From assembly GCF_005146945.1 (NCBI RefSeq), contig NZ_SWMS01000009.1:1-64000 (forward strand): DNA of 64,000 nucleotides. The letters are read 5' to 3'. This DNA comes from Prauserella endophytica (GTDB taxonomy: Bacteria > Actinomycetota > Actinomycetes > Mycobacteriales > Pseudonocardiaceae). This document shows positions 15,862 through 24,551 of the stretch, piece by piece. Both the position numbers and the translations under genes were made by a program. Positions within the stretch are counted from its first letter, which is position 1. Each line of letters opens with the position of its first letter. The notes below the pieces were generated by a model. That model did not search any database, was not told the origin of the DNA, and saw only the letters and a program-made list of their open reading frames with translations.

Positions 15862-18444
15862 GTGCGTGGCGATCGACAACAGAATCGAGCCCTGGCCGCC
15901 GTTCTCGACGTGCACCGGCGAGCCAACGACGCGGCGGGCAGCGCGCACAACATGGAGGCCATCCGGCTGCTGCGCAAGGCGCTGCGGGCGCTCGAGGACG
16001 GCGGCGAAGGGCCCGAGTGGATCGGCGCGCGCGTTCGCGTGCTGATCAGCCTCGCGCTGGCCACGGCCGAGGTCGGCTCCACCGCTGAGGGCTTCCGTGG
16101 CCTCAAACGCGCGCAGGCGCAGCTCGACCTGCTGCCCGACGGGGTGCGCAGGCAGGAGCTGCAGGCCGTGGTGTCCGGCCAGCGCGCGCTGCTGCTCTTT
16201 CGCGTCGGCCGCCTCGCCGAGTCGCTCGCCCTGTTCGACGCGATCATCCCCACGCTGGAGCGTCTCGACGACGGCGACGGCCTGCTGCTCGCACGCACCG
16301 TGCTCAACCGCGCGCAGATCCACGCCGAGATGAGCAACCTCGACGCCGCGTCGCGCGACTTCGACCGCGCCATCAAACTCGCCGCCGAGCACGACCACAC
16401 CCGGCTGGAGGGCAAGGCTCGGCACGGGCTCGGCGACCTCGCCCAGCTCGCCGGCGACATCCCCGGCGCACTGCGGCACTACGACGAGGCCACGCGAATA
16501 CTCGAGTCGGCCGCACCGGGCTGGCTGGCGAGGGTCCGCATCGACCAGGCAAGGGCACTGCTCGTCGCGGGGCTGGCCGCGGAAGCCGCCCGCCACCTCG
16601 ACGAGGCGCTGCCCGAGCTGCGCCGCAACCGCGTGATCCAGGACGTCGCCGAGGCCGAGGTCGCCAGGGCGGCCGCGGCGCTGCTGGAGGGCGACATCGC
16701 GCTGGCCCGCAAGCTCGCCGTCGCCGCGCGCCGCCGGTTCCTGCGCCGAGGCAACGTGCCGTGGGCGGAGGTCGCAGCGCTCACCCGGCACCGGGCCGAC
16801 GCGATGGAGGCACTCGAGTCGGGCACGCGCCCTCCCGCACGCCTGCCCTCGGGTCTCGTCCGGCTCGCGGAACGGCTCGCCGAGCTGGGGCTGCGTGACG
16901 AGGCGGCCGCGGCCCGGCTGCTCGCCGTGCGTCTGCTGCTGCGCAGGGGTGAGGTCGACGCCGCGACCGCACAGCTCGCCAGGGTGCCCCGGCCCCGCCG
17001 TACGACGCCTGTCGACCACCGCATGCTGTTGCGGCTGTGCCGGGCGGAGCTGGCCGTCGCGACCGGGCGGACGCGCTCAGCGCTCGCGCAGGCGAGGGGC
17101 GGGCTGACCGAGCTGGGCTGGGCCCGTGACCGCATGGGCGGGCTGGACCTGTTGTGCGGCACCGCCGTGCACGGCCAAGAGCTCGGCGCCCTCGCCGTCG
17201 GGCTCGTGCTCGACACCGCCAATGGCGAAGCCGGGGCGCGCAGGCTCTTCGCGTGGCAGGAGCGCACGCGCGCGCAGGTCTACCGGTACGAGCCCATGCC
17301 AGCCATCGACGATCCCGTGCTGGCCAAGCACATCACCGAGATGCGGCACGTCCAGCGCACCGTGCAGCAGCACCGGCTCGCCGGCCGCTCCGTCGCCGCG
17401 CTCGAACAGCGCTACGCCTGGCTCCAGCGGGAGGCCAGCAGGCTCGGCTGGTACACGAGCCGCTGGGGCAGGCCCCGGCCCGTGAGCTCGCCGGAGGAGG
17501 TCGCGGACACGCTCGGGCAGCGGGTGCTGGTGAGCCTCGTCGGCCACGGCGACACGCTCGCGGCCGTGGTGGTGCGTGACGGGCGGTTCCGGCTCGTGCG
17601 GCTCGGCTCGCTGGGTGAGGCCGAGGAAACCGCGCAGCAGCTGCACGCCGACCTCGACGCGCTCGCGCCCGACCACCTGCCCGCCCCGCTGGCCACCGCC
17701 GTGACGGCGTCGGCGCGGCGCAGGGCGGCGGCGCTCGACGAGCTGCTGATCCGGCCGCTGCGCGGCGTGCTCGGCGATCGGGAACTGGTGATCGTCCCGA
17801 CCGGCTCCCTGCACGCGCTGCCGTGGGGCGCGCTGCCGACGCTGCGCGGGCGGGCGTTGTCGATCGCTCCGTCGGCGACGGCGTGGGTGGCCGCGGCCAG
17901 CAACCCCGGTCCCGAGTCGGTGGTGCTCGTCGGTGGACCCGGCGTGCCGGGGGCCGTCGGCGAGGTGCGGCAGCTGCGCTCGGTGTACCCGAGCGCGAGC
18001 ATCGTCGACGGCGAGCTGGCGACGAGCGCGAACGTGCTCGCCGCCCTGGACGGTTCCGGAGTCGCGCACCTGGTGGCGCACGGGGCGCACGAGCCGGCGA
18101 ACGCGCTGTTCTCGCGGCTGGACCTCGTGGACGGCCCGCTGTTCGCCCACGAGGCCGCCCGCCTGGCCAACCCGCCGGAGCGCGTCGTGCTGGCGGCGTG
18201 CGAGCTGGCGCTCAGCCACATCCGGCCTGGCGAGGAGGCACTCGGCTTCGCGGGCGCGTTGCTGGCCAGCGGTTCGCGCACGGTGGTCGGCGCGGTCGCA
18301 CGGGTCGGCGACGGCGCCGCGGCGGAGGCGATGGCCGACCTGCACCGGCAGCTCGCGGCGGGCACCTCACCCGCCGTCGCGCTCGCCGAGGCGACCGCCG
18401 CGGACCCCTTGCGCCGCCCGTTCCTCTGCCTCGGCGCCGGCTGA
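15862..18444 (+). CDS. TPR-CHAT protease
   Basis: An 860-residue protein. Residues ~10-480 are helical TPR-like repeats (for example NMEAIRLLRKALRALEDG, AASRDFDRAIKLAAEHDHT, GALRHYDEATRILESA). The last ~300 are a CHAT caspase-like domain, with the RPLRGVLGDRELVIVPTGSL and HALPWGALPTL region, catalytic histidine in VAHLVAHGAHEPANALF (H740 or H743) and cysteine C780 in RVVLAACELA. The dyad appears intact. CHAT proteases cut specific partners when TPRs or associated sensors are triggered. GTG 15862 has only a weak ribosome site. The gene lies 48 bp after the small beta protein and ends the cluster at a perfect hairpin. Confidence 0.9.
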   Translation: MRGDRQQNRALAAVLDVHRRANDAAGSAHNMEAIRLLRKALRALEDGGEGPEWIGARVRVLISLALATAEVGSTAEGFRGLKRAQAQLDLLPDGVRRQELQAVVSGQRALLLFRVGRLAESLALFDAIIPTLERLDDGDGLLLARTVLNRAQIHAEMSNLDAASRDFDRAIKLAAEHDHTRLEGKARHGLGDLAQLAGDIPGALRHYDEATRILESAAPGWLARVRIDQARALLVAGLAAEAARHLDEALPELRRNRVIQDVAEAEVARAAAALLEGDIALARKLAVAARRRFLRRGNVPWAEVAALTRHRADAMEALESGTRPPARLPSGLVRLAERLAELGLRDEAAAARLLAVRLLLRRGEVDAATAQLARVPRPRRTTPVDHRMLLRLCRAELAVATGRTRSALAQARGGLTELGWARDRMGGLDLLCGTAVHGQELGALAVGLVLDTANGEAGARRLFAWQERTRAQVYRYEPMPAIDDPVLAKHITEMRHVQRTVQQHRLAGRSVAALEQRYAWLQREASRLGWYTSRWGRPRPVSSPEEVADTLGQRVLVSLVGHGDTLAAVVVRDGRFRLVRLGSLGEAEETAQQLHADLDALAPDHLPAPLATAVTASARRRAAALDELLIRPLRGVLGDRELVIVPTGSLHALPWGALPTLRGRALSIAPSATAWVAAASNPGPESVVLVGGPGVPGAVGEVRQLRSVYPSASIVDGELATSANVLAALDGSGVAHLVAHGAHEPANALFSRLDLVDGPLFAHEAARLANPPERVVLAACELALSHIRPGEEALGFAGALLASGSRTVVGAVARVGDGAAAEAMADLHRQLAAGTSPAVALAEATAADPLRRPFLCLGAG

Positions 18445-18454
18445 CTCCGTACGT

Positions 18455-18505
18455 CCCCCAAGGCCACCTTTGTTGCGTTCAACGCAACAAAGGTGGCCTT
18501 GGGGG
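18455..18505. terminator. 25-bp perfect hairpin, member of a dispersed AAGGCCACCTT repeat family
   Basis: Arms 18455-18479 and 18481-18505 are perfectly complementary with a single-base spacer. The hairpin sits exactly between the convergent CHAT and SRPBCC genes, so it would terminate both. Its core AAGGCCACCTT recurs at 27628 and at the right edge of the window near convergent or terminal gene ends. The symmetrical design suggests a bidirectional terminator spread as a repeat family. Confidence 0.8.
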
Positions 18506-18509
18506 GCGG

Positions 18510-18962
18510 TCACTCGCGTTCGGCGGCGGCGATCAGGCGGGTGGCGAGGAAGCGGACCGCCGCGTGCAGGACGGTACGCAGCGGCAGGCCGGTGCCAGGG
18601 ACGCGCTCGGTGAACGAGCCGCGCCAGGTGAGGTCCGTGCCGCCCGCGTCGTTCGGCGTGAACAGCACCTCGGCTCGGTAGTCGCGCACGGGCGCGCTCC
18701 CGTCGGCGAAGGTGTAGACGTGCCTGCGGTGCGGCTCGTAGACCACGGTCTGCTCACCGAGCAGCACCGGCCACAGCCCGACCCTGCGCACGGCGCCCAC
18801 GCCGCCCGGCGCGTGCTCGCCGTGACGGGCCCAGCTTGACTGCAGCACCAGTGGCCGTGCCCAGCTCGACCATCGCTCGCCGTCGGTCTCCAGCGCGAAC
18901 AGGGTCTCCGGCGCGGCGGTGCTGGTCCGCCGCACCTCGAACGTGAACGTCTTGCCGACCAT
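18510..18962 (-). CDS. SRPBCC-family (polyketide cyclase/START-like) protein
   Basis: About 150 residues with the SRPBCC helix-grip layout: FEVRRTSTAAPETLFALETDGERWSSW at the start, EPHRRHVYTFADG, YRAEVLFTPNDAGGTDLTWRGSF, and a C-terminal helix VLHAAVRFLATRLI. Such proteins bind hydrophobic ligands. ATG 18962 is used; ATG 18974 is possible. It is divergent from the FUSC gene, whose start is only ~18 bp away, so their promoters must overlap the coding starts or give leaderless messages. The Rv0910 toxin of mycobacteria is also an SRPBCC protein, and an Rv0909-like small protein is encoded 2 kb downstream, but they are not adjacent here. Confidence 0.75.
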   Translation of the reverse strand: MVGKTFTFEVRRTSTAAPETLFALETDGERWSSWARPLVLQSSWARHGEHAPGGVGAVRRVGLWPVLLGEQTVVYEPHRRHVYTFADGSAPVRDYRAEVLFTPNDAGGTDLTWRGSFTERVPGTGLPLRTVLHAAVRFLATRLIAAAERE

Positions 18963-18980
18963 CGCAGCGAACATACTGGA

Positions 18981-20936
18981 ATGGGCGAAGATGACGGGGT
19001 GAGCTCGACCCGTGCCGACCTGCCCGCGCCGCGCTGGCTCGTTCACCTCCTCCGCTCATCCCCCGCGCCGATCCCATGGGCGAGAGCGGTGCGCGCGGCA
19101 CTCGCGCTGGCGGTGCCGATCGCGGTCGGCTTCGCGTTCGACGAGCTCCAGCTCGGTGCGCTCGTCTCCAGCGGCGCGCTGCCGACCGTGCTCGCCGACG
19201 CCGCGGGCCCCTACCGCTACCGCGCGGTGCGGCTGTGCGGAGCGGCGTCCGCCGCGGTCATCGGGTTCGCGCTCGGCCTGTTCACCGGTGGCGAGCTGGC
19301 ACTGTCGATCCCGCTCGTCGTGCTCGTGTCGGCCATCTCGGCGCTGATCAGCGCGGCAGGCAACAACGCGTCGATCGCCGCGCTGCAGCTGTTCGTGTTC
19401 ACCGTGCTCGGCACCGGCCAGCACACGATGGGCACGGAGGCCGAGGCCGCGCTCGCCTGCTTCGTCGGCGGCGCGGCGTGGGGACTGGTCGTGGCGCTCG
19501 CAGGCTGGACGGTGCACGCCACGTCGCCAGAGCGGCACGCGGTCGCCCAGGTCTACATCGAGCTCGCCGCGCTGCACTCGGCGCAGGACGAGGCGACCTC
19601 GCTCGCGTCGCGCCAGCAGCTCACGGCCGCCATGAACACCGCCTACGACCGGCTGCTCAACGCCCGGTCGTGGCTGTCAGGGCGGGACGTCACCTACCGC
19701 AAGCTGCTCAACCTGCTCTCCGCCAGCACTCCCGCCGTCGAGGCATCGGTGGCGATGGTCAACGCGGGCGCACGCGCGCCGAGGGACGTCATCGAGCACT
19801 TCACCGACCTGGCCGCGGCCGTGCTCGCCGGTGCGCCGCTGCCCGAGCCGCCGCGCCGCGACCACGACGACCCCGCCGTCGCCGCGCTGTACCACGCCCT
19901 CGGCAAGATCAGCACCGAGCAGGAGCGGCAGCGCAGGGACCGCGTGCCGGCGCGCACGCGCATGCGGGAGTGGCTGAGCCTCTTGGCCTCCGGGCCGCTC
20001 ACCTGGATCGCCGCGCTGCGGCTCACGCTGTGCGTCGCGCTCGCGGAGCTGGTCAGCCTGCTGGTGCCGGTGGAACGCTCCTACTGGATCACGCTGACCG
20101 TCGGCATCGTGCTGAAGCCCGACTTCGGCTCGGTTTTCGGCAGGGCGGTCCTGCGCGGGCTCGGCACGGTGGTCGGCGTCGGGATCGGCGCCGCGGTGCT
20201 GGGCATCGGCACGAGCGGGCTCGGGCTGGTGGTGCTCGTCGCGCTGTTCGCCGCGGGCGCGGCCATCGGCAAGGTCCGCAACTACGGCATCCTCAGCGCC
20301 TTCGTGACGCCGTTGATCATCGTCCAGATGGACCTGACGGCGGGTGGGGACTGGCCGCTCGTGCTCGCGAGGCTCGTCGACACCGTCATCGGCTGCGCGA
20401 TCGTGCTCGTGTTCGGCTACCTGCTGTGGCCGGGCAGCAGGCAGCCACGGGTCGGCGGGCGGCTCGCGGAGGTGGCCGACACCGTCGCGCTCTACGTCGA
20501 GTACGGGCTAAGGGCGGCAGAGACGCCGCAGGACCGGACAGAGCGGTCCAGGCGGCGGCGCCGCGCGTATCGCGGGCTCGCCGATCTGCGGACGGCCTTC
20601 CAGCAGCTCGTGGTGGAGCCCTCGCCCGCGGGACGGCAGGCCGCGGCGTGGTGGCCCGCGATCGTGGCGCTGGAGCAGCTCACCGACGCCGTCACCGCGG
20701 TGGTGGTGACGATCGAGCACGGCGCCGAGCCGCCGGCCGAGGAGGACGTCCGCCTGCTCGTCGAAGGGCTCGCCGTGCTGGCCGCCGCGGTGCGCGAGCA
20801 GCGCGAGCCCGCCGACGTCGACCTGCCCGGAGGCGACGAGCTCTCCGGCGTCGCAGACCAGCTGGAAAACGCGCTCGACGCGGTCCGGGGCCCGGATTTC
20901 ACCAGGTCACGCTTCACTTTCCGGCGCCGAGGGTGA
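18981..20936 (+). CDS. FUSC-family (aromatic acid exporter-like) membrane protein
   Basis: A 651-residue protein with two hydrophobic blocks (residues ~35-180 and ~340-490), each of about six membrane segments, separated by a soluble helical region and ending in a soluble tail. This is the double-FUSC layout of AaeB- and YccS-like transporters. Typical stretches are RAVRAALALAVPIAVGFAFD and WITLTVGIVLKPDFGSVFGR with VLRGLGTVVGVGIGAAVLG, the latter being the best-conserved FUSC motif. Likely exports aromatic or other organic acids. ATG 18981 is used; GTG 18999 is an alternative start. Confidence 0.85.
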   Translation: MGEDDGVSSTRADLPAPRWLVHLLRSSPAPIPWARAVRAALALAVPIAVGFAFDELQLGALVSSGALPTVLADAAGPYRYRAVRLCGAASAAVIGFALGLFTGGELALSIPLVVLVSAISALISAAGNNASIAALQLFVFTVLGTGQHTMGTEAEAALACFVGGAAWGLVVALAGWTVHATSPERHAVAQVYIELAALHSAQDEATSLASRQQLTAAMNTAYDRLLNARSWLSGRDVTYRKLLNLLSASTPAVEASVAMVNAGARAPRDVIEHFTDLAAAVLAGAPLPEPPRRDHDDPAVAALYHALGKISTEQERQRRDRVPARTRMREWLSLLASGPLTWIAALRLTLCVALAELVSLLVPVERSYWITLTVGIVLKPDFGSVFGRAVLRGLGTVVGVGIGAAVLGIGTSGLGLVVLVALFAAGAAIGKVRNYGILSAFVTPLIIVQMDLTAGGDWPLVLARLVDTVIGCAIVLVFGYLLWPGSRQPRVGGRLAEVADTVALYVEYGLRAAETPQDRTERSRRRRRAYRGLADLRTAFQQLVVEPSPAGRQAAAWWPAIVALEQLTDAVTAVVVTIEHGAEPPAEEDVRLLVEGLAVLAAAVREQREPADVDLPGGDELSGVADQLENALDAVRGPDFTRSRFTFRRRG

Positions 20937-20991
20937 CCACGAAGGGAGTCCTCCCGTTGCGCTCGGCCCTGGATACTGGTGGATTGGGTAC

Positions 20992-21264
20992 ATGGGCATC
21001 AACTTCAACGAGCTCAAGAAGAAGGCTCAGGACGCGCTGAGCAAGAACAGCGACAAGGTCGAACAGGGTCTCGACAAGGCGAGCGGCTTCGCCAAGTCGA
21101 AGTTCGGCAACAGGTCCGACCAGATCGACAACGCGACCAAGAAGGCCAAGGACTTCCTGCACAAGAACGCGGGCGGCGAAGGTGGCGGCCAGCCGGGCCA
21201 GGGCGGTCCGCAGACCCCGCCCCCGAACCCGCCGCAGCCGCCGAACCCGCCGCAGAACCCGTAG
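20992..21264 (+). CDS. Rv0909-like small helical protein (putative antitoxin family)
   Basis: A 90-residue protein. Residues 1-60 are a lysine-rich amphipathic helix (MGINFNELKKKAQDALSKNS, then SGFAKSKFGNRSDQIDNATK) resembling the Rv0909/MT0933 antitoxin family; the last 30 are a glycine/proline tail with repeated PPNPPQ. In mycobacteria Rv0909 is paired with the SRPBCC toxin Rv0910; here no toxin is adjacent, and the nearest SRPBCC gene lies across the FUSC gene. It may be an orphan or have another role such as membrane association. Confidence 0.7.
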   Translation: MGINFNELKKKAQDALSKNSDKVEQGLDKASGFAKSKFGNRSDQIDNATKKAKDFLHKNAGGEGGGQPGQGGPQTPPPNPPQPPNPPQNP

Positions 21265-21273
21265 CGGCGGGCG

Positions 21274-22251
21274 CTACCCCACCTCACCGGTCAGGACGTC
21301 GCCGTCCAGGCCGGTGATCCGGCCACCACGCTCGCCCAGCGCGAGCAGCCCGTCGCGAGCGTCGGGCGCACCGAGGTCGACGCGGACCCCGGTGCGTGGT
21401 GCCGTTCTGTGCTTGTCCAGCCTCTGCAGACCCTCGTGCCCGGCGTCGATGGTCGCCGCGAGCCCACCGGTCGAGGCGAGTGACCCGCGCGCGGCGCCGA
21501 GCTTGCCGAGCGCCTCGTCGAGCACCGGCAGCAACGCCGCGCGGTTGCCCTCGGTCATCGCCCGCACCAGCTCGGGCCGGGTGCCCGCGACCCGGGTGCC
21601 GTCGGCGAAGGAACCGGCGGCGAGCGCGGCCGCGAGCGGTCCGCCGTACGCGCCGACGGAGGCGAGCACCGCCGCGAGCAGGTGCGGCAGGTGCGAGATG
21701 CGGGCCACCACCTCGTCGTGCGCGGCCGCACGCAGCGGCACCACGTGCGCACCCGCGTCGAGCGCGAGCGCGGCGACTTCCCGCCACGCGCCGAGATCGG
21801 TGTCCTCCTCCGCGCACACCACCCACGCGGCACCCGAGAACAGCGCCGGTGTGCCCGCGGCCCACCCCGACAGCGCCGTCCCGGCCATGGGATGCCCTCC
21901 GCAGTACCGGGTTCGCGGCGCGTGCCGCCGGACAGCGTCGAGCACGGGCATCTTCACGCTCGTCACGTCGGTGAGCAGGCATTCCGGCGCGTGCTCGCCG
22001 ACGAGTGCCAGTACGTCCTCGACGGCGGGCAACGGCACCGCGAGCACGACGAGCGCGTCCCGTTCCCCGGCTCTGCGCACCGCCCCGGCCACGTCGGTGG
22101 TCGCGTCGTAGCCGTCGGCCACCGCCGCCTCGGTGTCCACAGTGGACCGAGTCGCGCCCCACGCGGTCCTGCCCGCCGCCGAGGCGGCCCGCAGCACCGA
22201 ACCGCCGATGAGCCCGAGTCCGATCACGCATACGTCACGCACGGCGCCCAT
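21274..22251 (-). CDS. tyrA: Prephenate dehydrogenase (tyrosine biosynthesis)
   Basis: A 325-residue TyrA-type enzyme converting prephenate to 4-hydroxyphenylpyruvate with NAD(P). Evidence: dinucleotide motif VCVIGLGLIGGSVLRA at residues ~7-22, VTSVKMPVLDAVRR, the substrate motif GGHPMAGTALSGW, and the helical dimer domain with ARISHLPHLLAAVLA and GSFADGTRVAGTRPELV. No ACT domain is obvious at the end, so feedback control by tyrosine may be weak or lie elsewhere. The stop is 10 bp from the stop of the convergent small protein gene. The M20 peptidase gene lies 9 bp upstream on the same strand and may be co-transcribed. Confidence 0.9.
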   Translation of the reverse strand: MGAVRDVCVIGLGLIGGSVLRAASAAGRTAWGATRSTVDTEAAVADGYDATTDVAGAVRRAGERDALVVLAVPLPAVEDVLALVGEHAPECLLTDVTSVKMPVLDAVRRHAPRTRYCGGHPMAGTALSGWAAGTPALFSGAAWVVCAEEDTDLGAWREVAALALDAGAHVVPLRAAAHDEVVARISHLPHLLAAVLASVGAYGGPLAAALAAGSFADGTRVAGTRPELVRAMTEGNRAALLPVLDEALGKLGAARGSLASTGGLAATIDAGHEGLQRLDKHRTAPRTGVRVDLGAPDARDGLLALGERGGRITGLDGDVLTGEVG

Positions 22252-22260
22252 CCTGCCGCA

Positions 22261-23490
22261 TCAGCGCAAGGCGTCCAGTGCGAAGGCCGCGTACATCGCC
22301 ACGCCGTTCGCCATCGCGGCCTCGTCGTAGTGGACCCGGTTCGAGTGGTTGGGCGCGGCCTCGTCCGGTGTGGTGTCCGGCGGGCACGCGCCGAGGAACG
22401 CGAACGCGCCCGGCACCCGTTGCAGCACGTAGGAGAAGTCCTCTGCCCCCATGATCGGGTCGGGCATCTCGACGGCGTTGTCCGCGCCGAGTACCTCTCC
22501 GGCGAGGGCGAGCACCCGCGACGCCTCCTCCGCGTCGTTGACGGTCGTGGGGTAGCCGGGCTCGATGTCGGGCAGGACGCGGCAGCCGTGCGCTGCCGCG
22601 ACACCCTCGCACACCTTGTGCAGCTCGGCGTGCACGAGTGAGCGTGTGCGCTCCGACAGCGTGCGGATGGTGCCCTCCAGCACGGCCGTCTCCGGGATGA
22701 CGTTGGTGGTGGTGCCCGCCTCGATCCTGGTCACCGACAGCACGGCGGGGTCGAAGACACCGATCCGGCGCGTGATCATCGTCTGCAGCGCGCCGACCAT
22801 CGCGGCCGCCGCGGGCACCGGGTCCACGGCGTTCTGCGGCATCGAGCCGTGCCCGCCCCTGCCGGTGACCTTGACGTGGAAGCTGTCGGCCGAGGCCATG
22901 ATCGGCCCCGGCCTGGTGGCGATCCGCCCGCTCGGCAGGTTCGCGAAGATGTGCAGCCCCAGCGCGCGTTCCACGCGCGACCCCGCGGCGTCGAGCACAC
23001 CCTCGTGGATCATGTGCCTGGCTCCGTGATAACCCTCCTCGCCGGGCTGGAACATGAACACCACCGAGCCGGCCAGCTCCTCGGTATGTCCCGCGAGCAG
23101 GCGCGCCGCCGAGGCGAGCATCGCGACGTGCGTGTCGTGGCCGCACGCGTGCATCGCACCGGCTACTTCGGACGCGAACTCCGCGCCGGTGTCCTCGGGC
23201 ATCGGCAGCGCGTCCATGTCGCCGCGCAGCAGCACGGCGGGTCCCGGACGCGCACCACGCAGCACGGCCGTGACCGAGGTGGTCGAGCGACCGCGCGTGA
23301 TCTCCAGCGGCAGGTCGTCGATGGCCGCCAGCACCGCTTCCTGCGACCGGGGCAGGCTCAGCCCGATCTCCGGATGCCGGTGCAGCCGCCTGCGCAGAGC
23401 GATCGTCGTCGGCTGAAGGGCCTCGGCTTCGGCACGCAGCCCGGCGAAGCGGGCGTCGGGCAGGGAGGGCAACTCGGTGGGTCCCGTCAT
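22261..23490 (-). CDS. M20-family metallo-amidohydrolase
   Basis: A 409-residue member of the M20D amidohydrolases (aminoacylase/hippurate hydrolase/IAA-amino acid hydrolase group). Metal-binding motifs are all present: GDMDALPM (usual HDMDALPI), MHACGHDTHVAML, the catalytic glutamate pair in FQPGEEGYHGARHMI, and GAEDFSYVLQRVPGAF. The lid domain follows GGHGSMPQNAVDPV. It removes acyl groups from N-acyl amino acids or similar amides. It precedes tyrA on the minus strand and is divergent from the deaminase partner gene. Confidence 0.9.
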   Translation of the reverse strand: MTGPTELPSLPDARFAGLRAEAEALQPTTIALRRRLHRHPEIGLSLPRSQEAVLAAIDDLPLEITRGRSTTSVTAVLRGARPGPAVLLRGDMDALPMPEDTGAEFASEVAGAMHACGHDTHVAMLASAARLLAGHTEELAGSVVFMFQPGEEGYHGARHMIHEGVLDAAGSRVERALGLHIFANLPSGRIATRPGPIMASADSFHVKVTGRGGHGSMPQNAVDPVPAAAAMVGALQTMITRRIGVFDPAVLSVTRIEAGTTTNVIPETAVLEGTIRTLSERTRSLVHAELHKVCEGVAAAHGCRVLPDIEPGYPTTVNDAEEASRVLALAGEVLGADNAVEMPDPIMGAEDFSYVLQRVPGAFAFLGACPPDTTPDEAAPNHSNRVHYDEAAMANGVAMYAAFALDALR

Positions 23491-23563
23491 GGCTCGATAT
23501 TGACACGGACCCGGTTGTGGTTTCGGCGATCGGGGAGGGGGCCTGCGGGTATACGGTGGGCCC

Positions 23564-24046
23564 ATGGCGGTGAAGGAGCCGATCACGGGGTTCGCGGTGG
23601 CCGTCGTGCGCGAGGACGGCAAGTGGCGGTGCAGTCCGCTCGACACGGCCGCTCTCAGCGAACTGGATGCCGCGATCACGGAGCTGCGGAAGTTGCGCTC
23701 GACCGGAGCGGTCTTCGGCCTGCTCGCCGTCGATGACGAGTTCTTCGTCATCGTCCGGCCGACGCCTGGAGGCGCGGCGCTGCTGCTCTCCGATGCCGCG
23801 GCGGCGCTGGACTACGACATCGCGGCCGACGTGCTGGACCTGTTGCGCGTCGACCCGCCCGACGAGGACGACGACGTGATCTGGCCGGAGGGCGACCTCG
23901 AGGTGCTGGCCGATCTCGGCATGCCCGGCCCCGAGCTTGAGGTCATCGTCAACGAGGTCGAGCTGTACCCGGACGAGCAGCTGCAGATGATCGCCCAGCG
24001 CTGCGGGTTCGCCGACGAGTTCGGCAAGCTGCTCGACGACCTGTGA
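23564..24046 (+). CDS. tRNA adenosine deaminase-associated protein
   Basis: A 160-residue acidic protein starting GFAVAVVREDGKWRCSPLD and containing SDAAAALDYDIAADVLDLL and PDEQLQMIAQRCGFADEFGK. This family is found directly upstream of tadA in actinobacteria and is named for that linkage; its biochemical role is not established. Here its stop overlaps the tadA GTG start by four bases, so the two are translationally coupled. Confidence 0.88.
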   Translation: MAVKEPITGFAVAVVREDGKWRCSPLDTAALSELDAAITELRKLRSTGAVFGLLAVDDEFFVIVRPTPGGAALLLSDAAAALDYDIAADVLDLLRVDPPDEDDDVIWPEGDLEVLADLGMPGPELEVIVNEVELYPDEQLQMIAQRCGFADEFGKLLDDL

Positions 24047-24528
24047 GGCCCGAAGACACCGATGCCGTCCGGGCGGCCATCCGCGCGGCGCGGCGCGCGC
24101 GGGGCACGGAGGACGTCCCGATCGGGGCGGTGGTCCTCGCCCCCGACGGCACCGAGCTCGCCGGTGCGCACAACGCCCGAGAGGAGCTCGGCGACCCCAC
24201 CGCGCACGCCGAGGTGCTGGCGCTGCGGGCGGCGGCGAGCCGCTTCGGCGACGGCTGGCGGCTGGAGGGCTGCACGCTCGCGGTGACGGTGGAGCCGTGC
24301 ACGATGTGCGCCGGCGCGTTGGTGCTCGCACGCGTGGCTCGGCTCGTGTTCGGGGCGTGGGAGCCGAGGACGGGCGCGGTCGGCTCGCTGTGGGACGTGG
24401 TGCGCGACCGGCGGCTGAACCACCGGCCGGAGGTGGTCGGTGGGGTCCTCGCCGAGGAGTGTTCGGCGCTGCTGGAGGACTTCTTCGCAGGCAGGCGCGC
24501 ACCCGGCGACCCATTCGAAGCGCGTTGA
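24043..24528 (+). CDS. tadA: tRNA adenosine(34) deaminase TadA
   Basis: A 161-residue cytidine-deaminase-fold enzyme. Zinc and proton-shuttle residues are in the motif DPTAHAEVLALRAAA (HAE) and PCTMCAGALVLARV (PCxxC). It converts A34 to inosine in tRNA-Arg(ACG), letting one tRNA read CGU, CGC and CGA. The GTG start overlaps the partner gene's stop. A tRNA-Ser gene follows within 24 bp. Confidence 0.93.
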   Translation: MRPEDTDAVRAAIRAARRARGTEDVPIGAVVLAPDGTELAGAHNAREELGDPTAHAEVLALRAAASRFGDGWRLEGCTLAVTVEPCTMCAGALVLARVARLVFGAWEPRTGAVGSLWDVVRDRRLNHRPEVVGGVLAEECSALLEDFFAGRRAPGDPFEAR

Positions 24529-24551
24529 GCCGATGCAGTATCGTATCCGGC

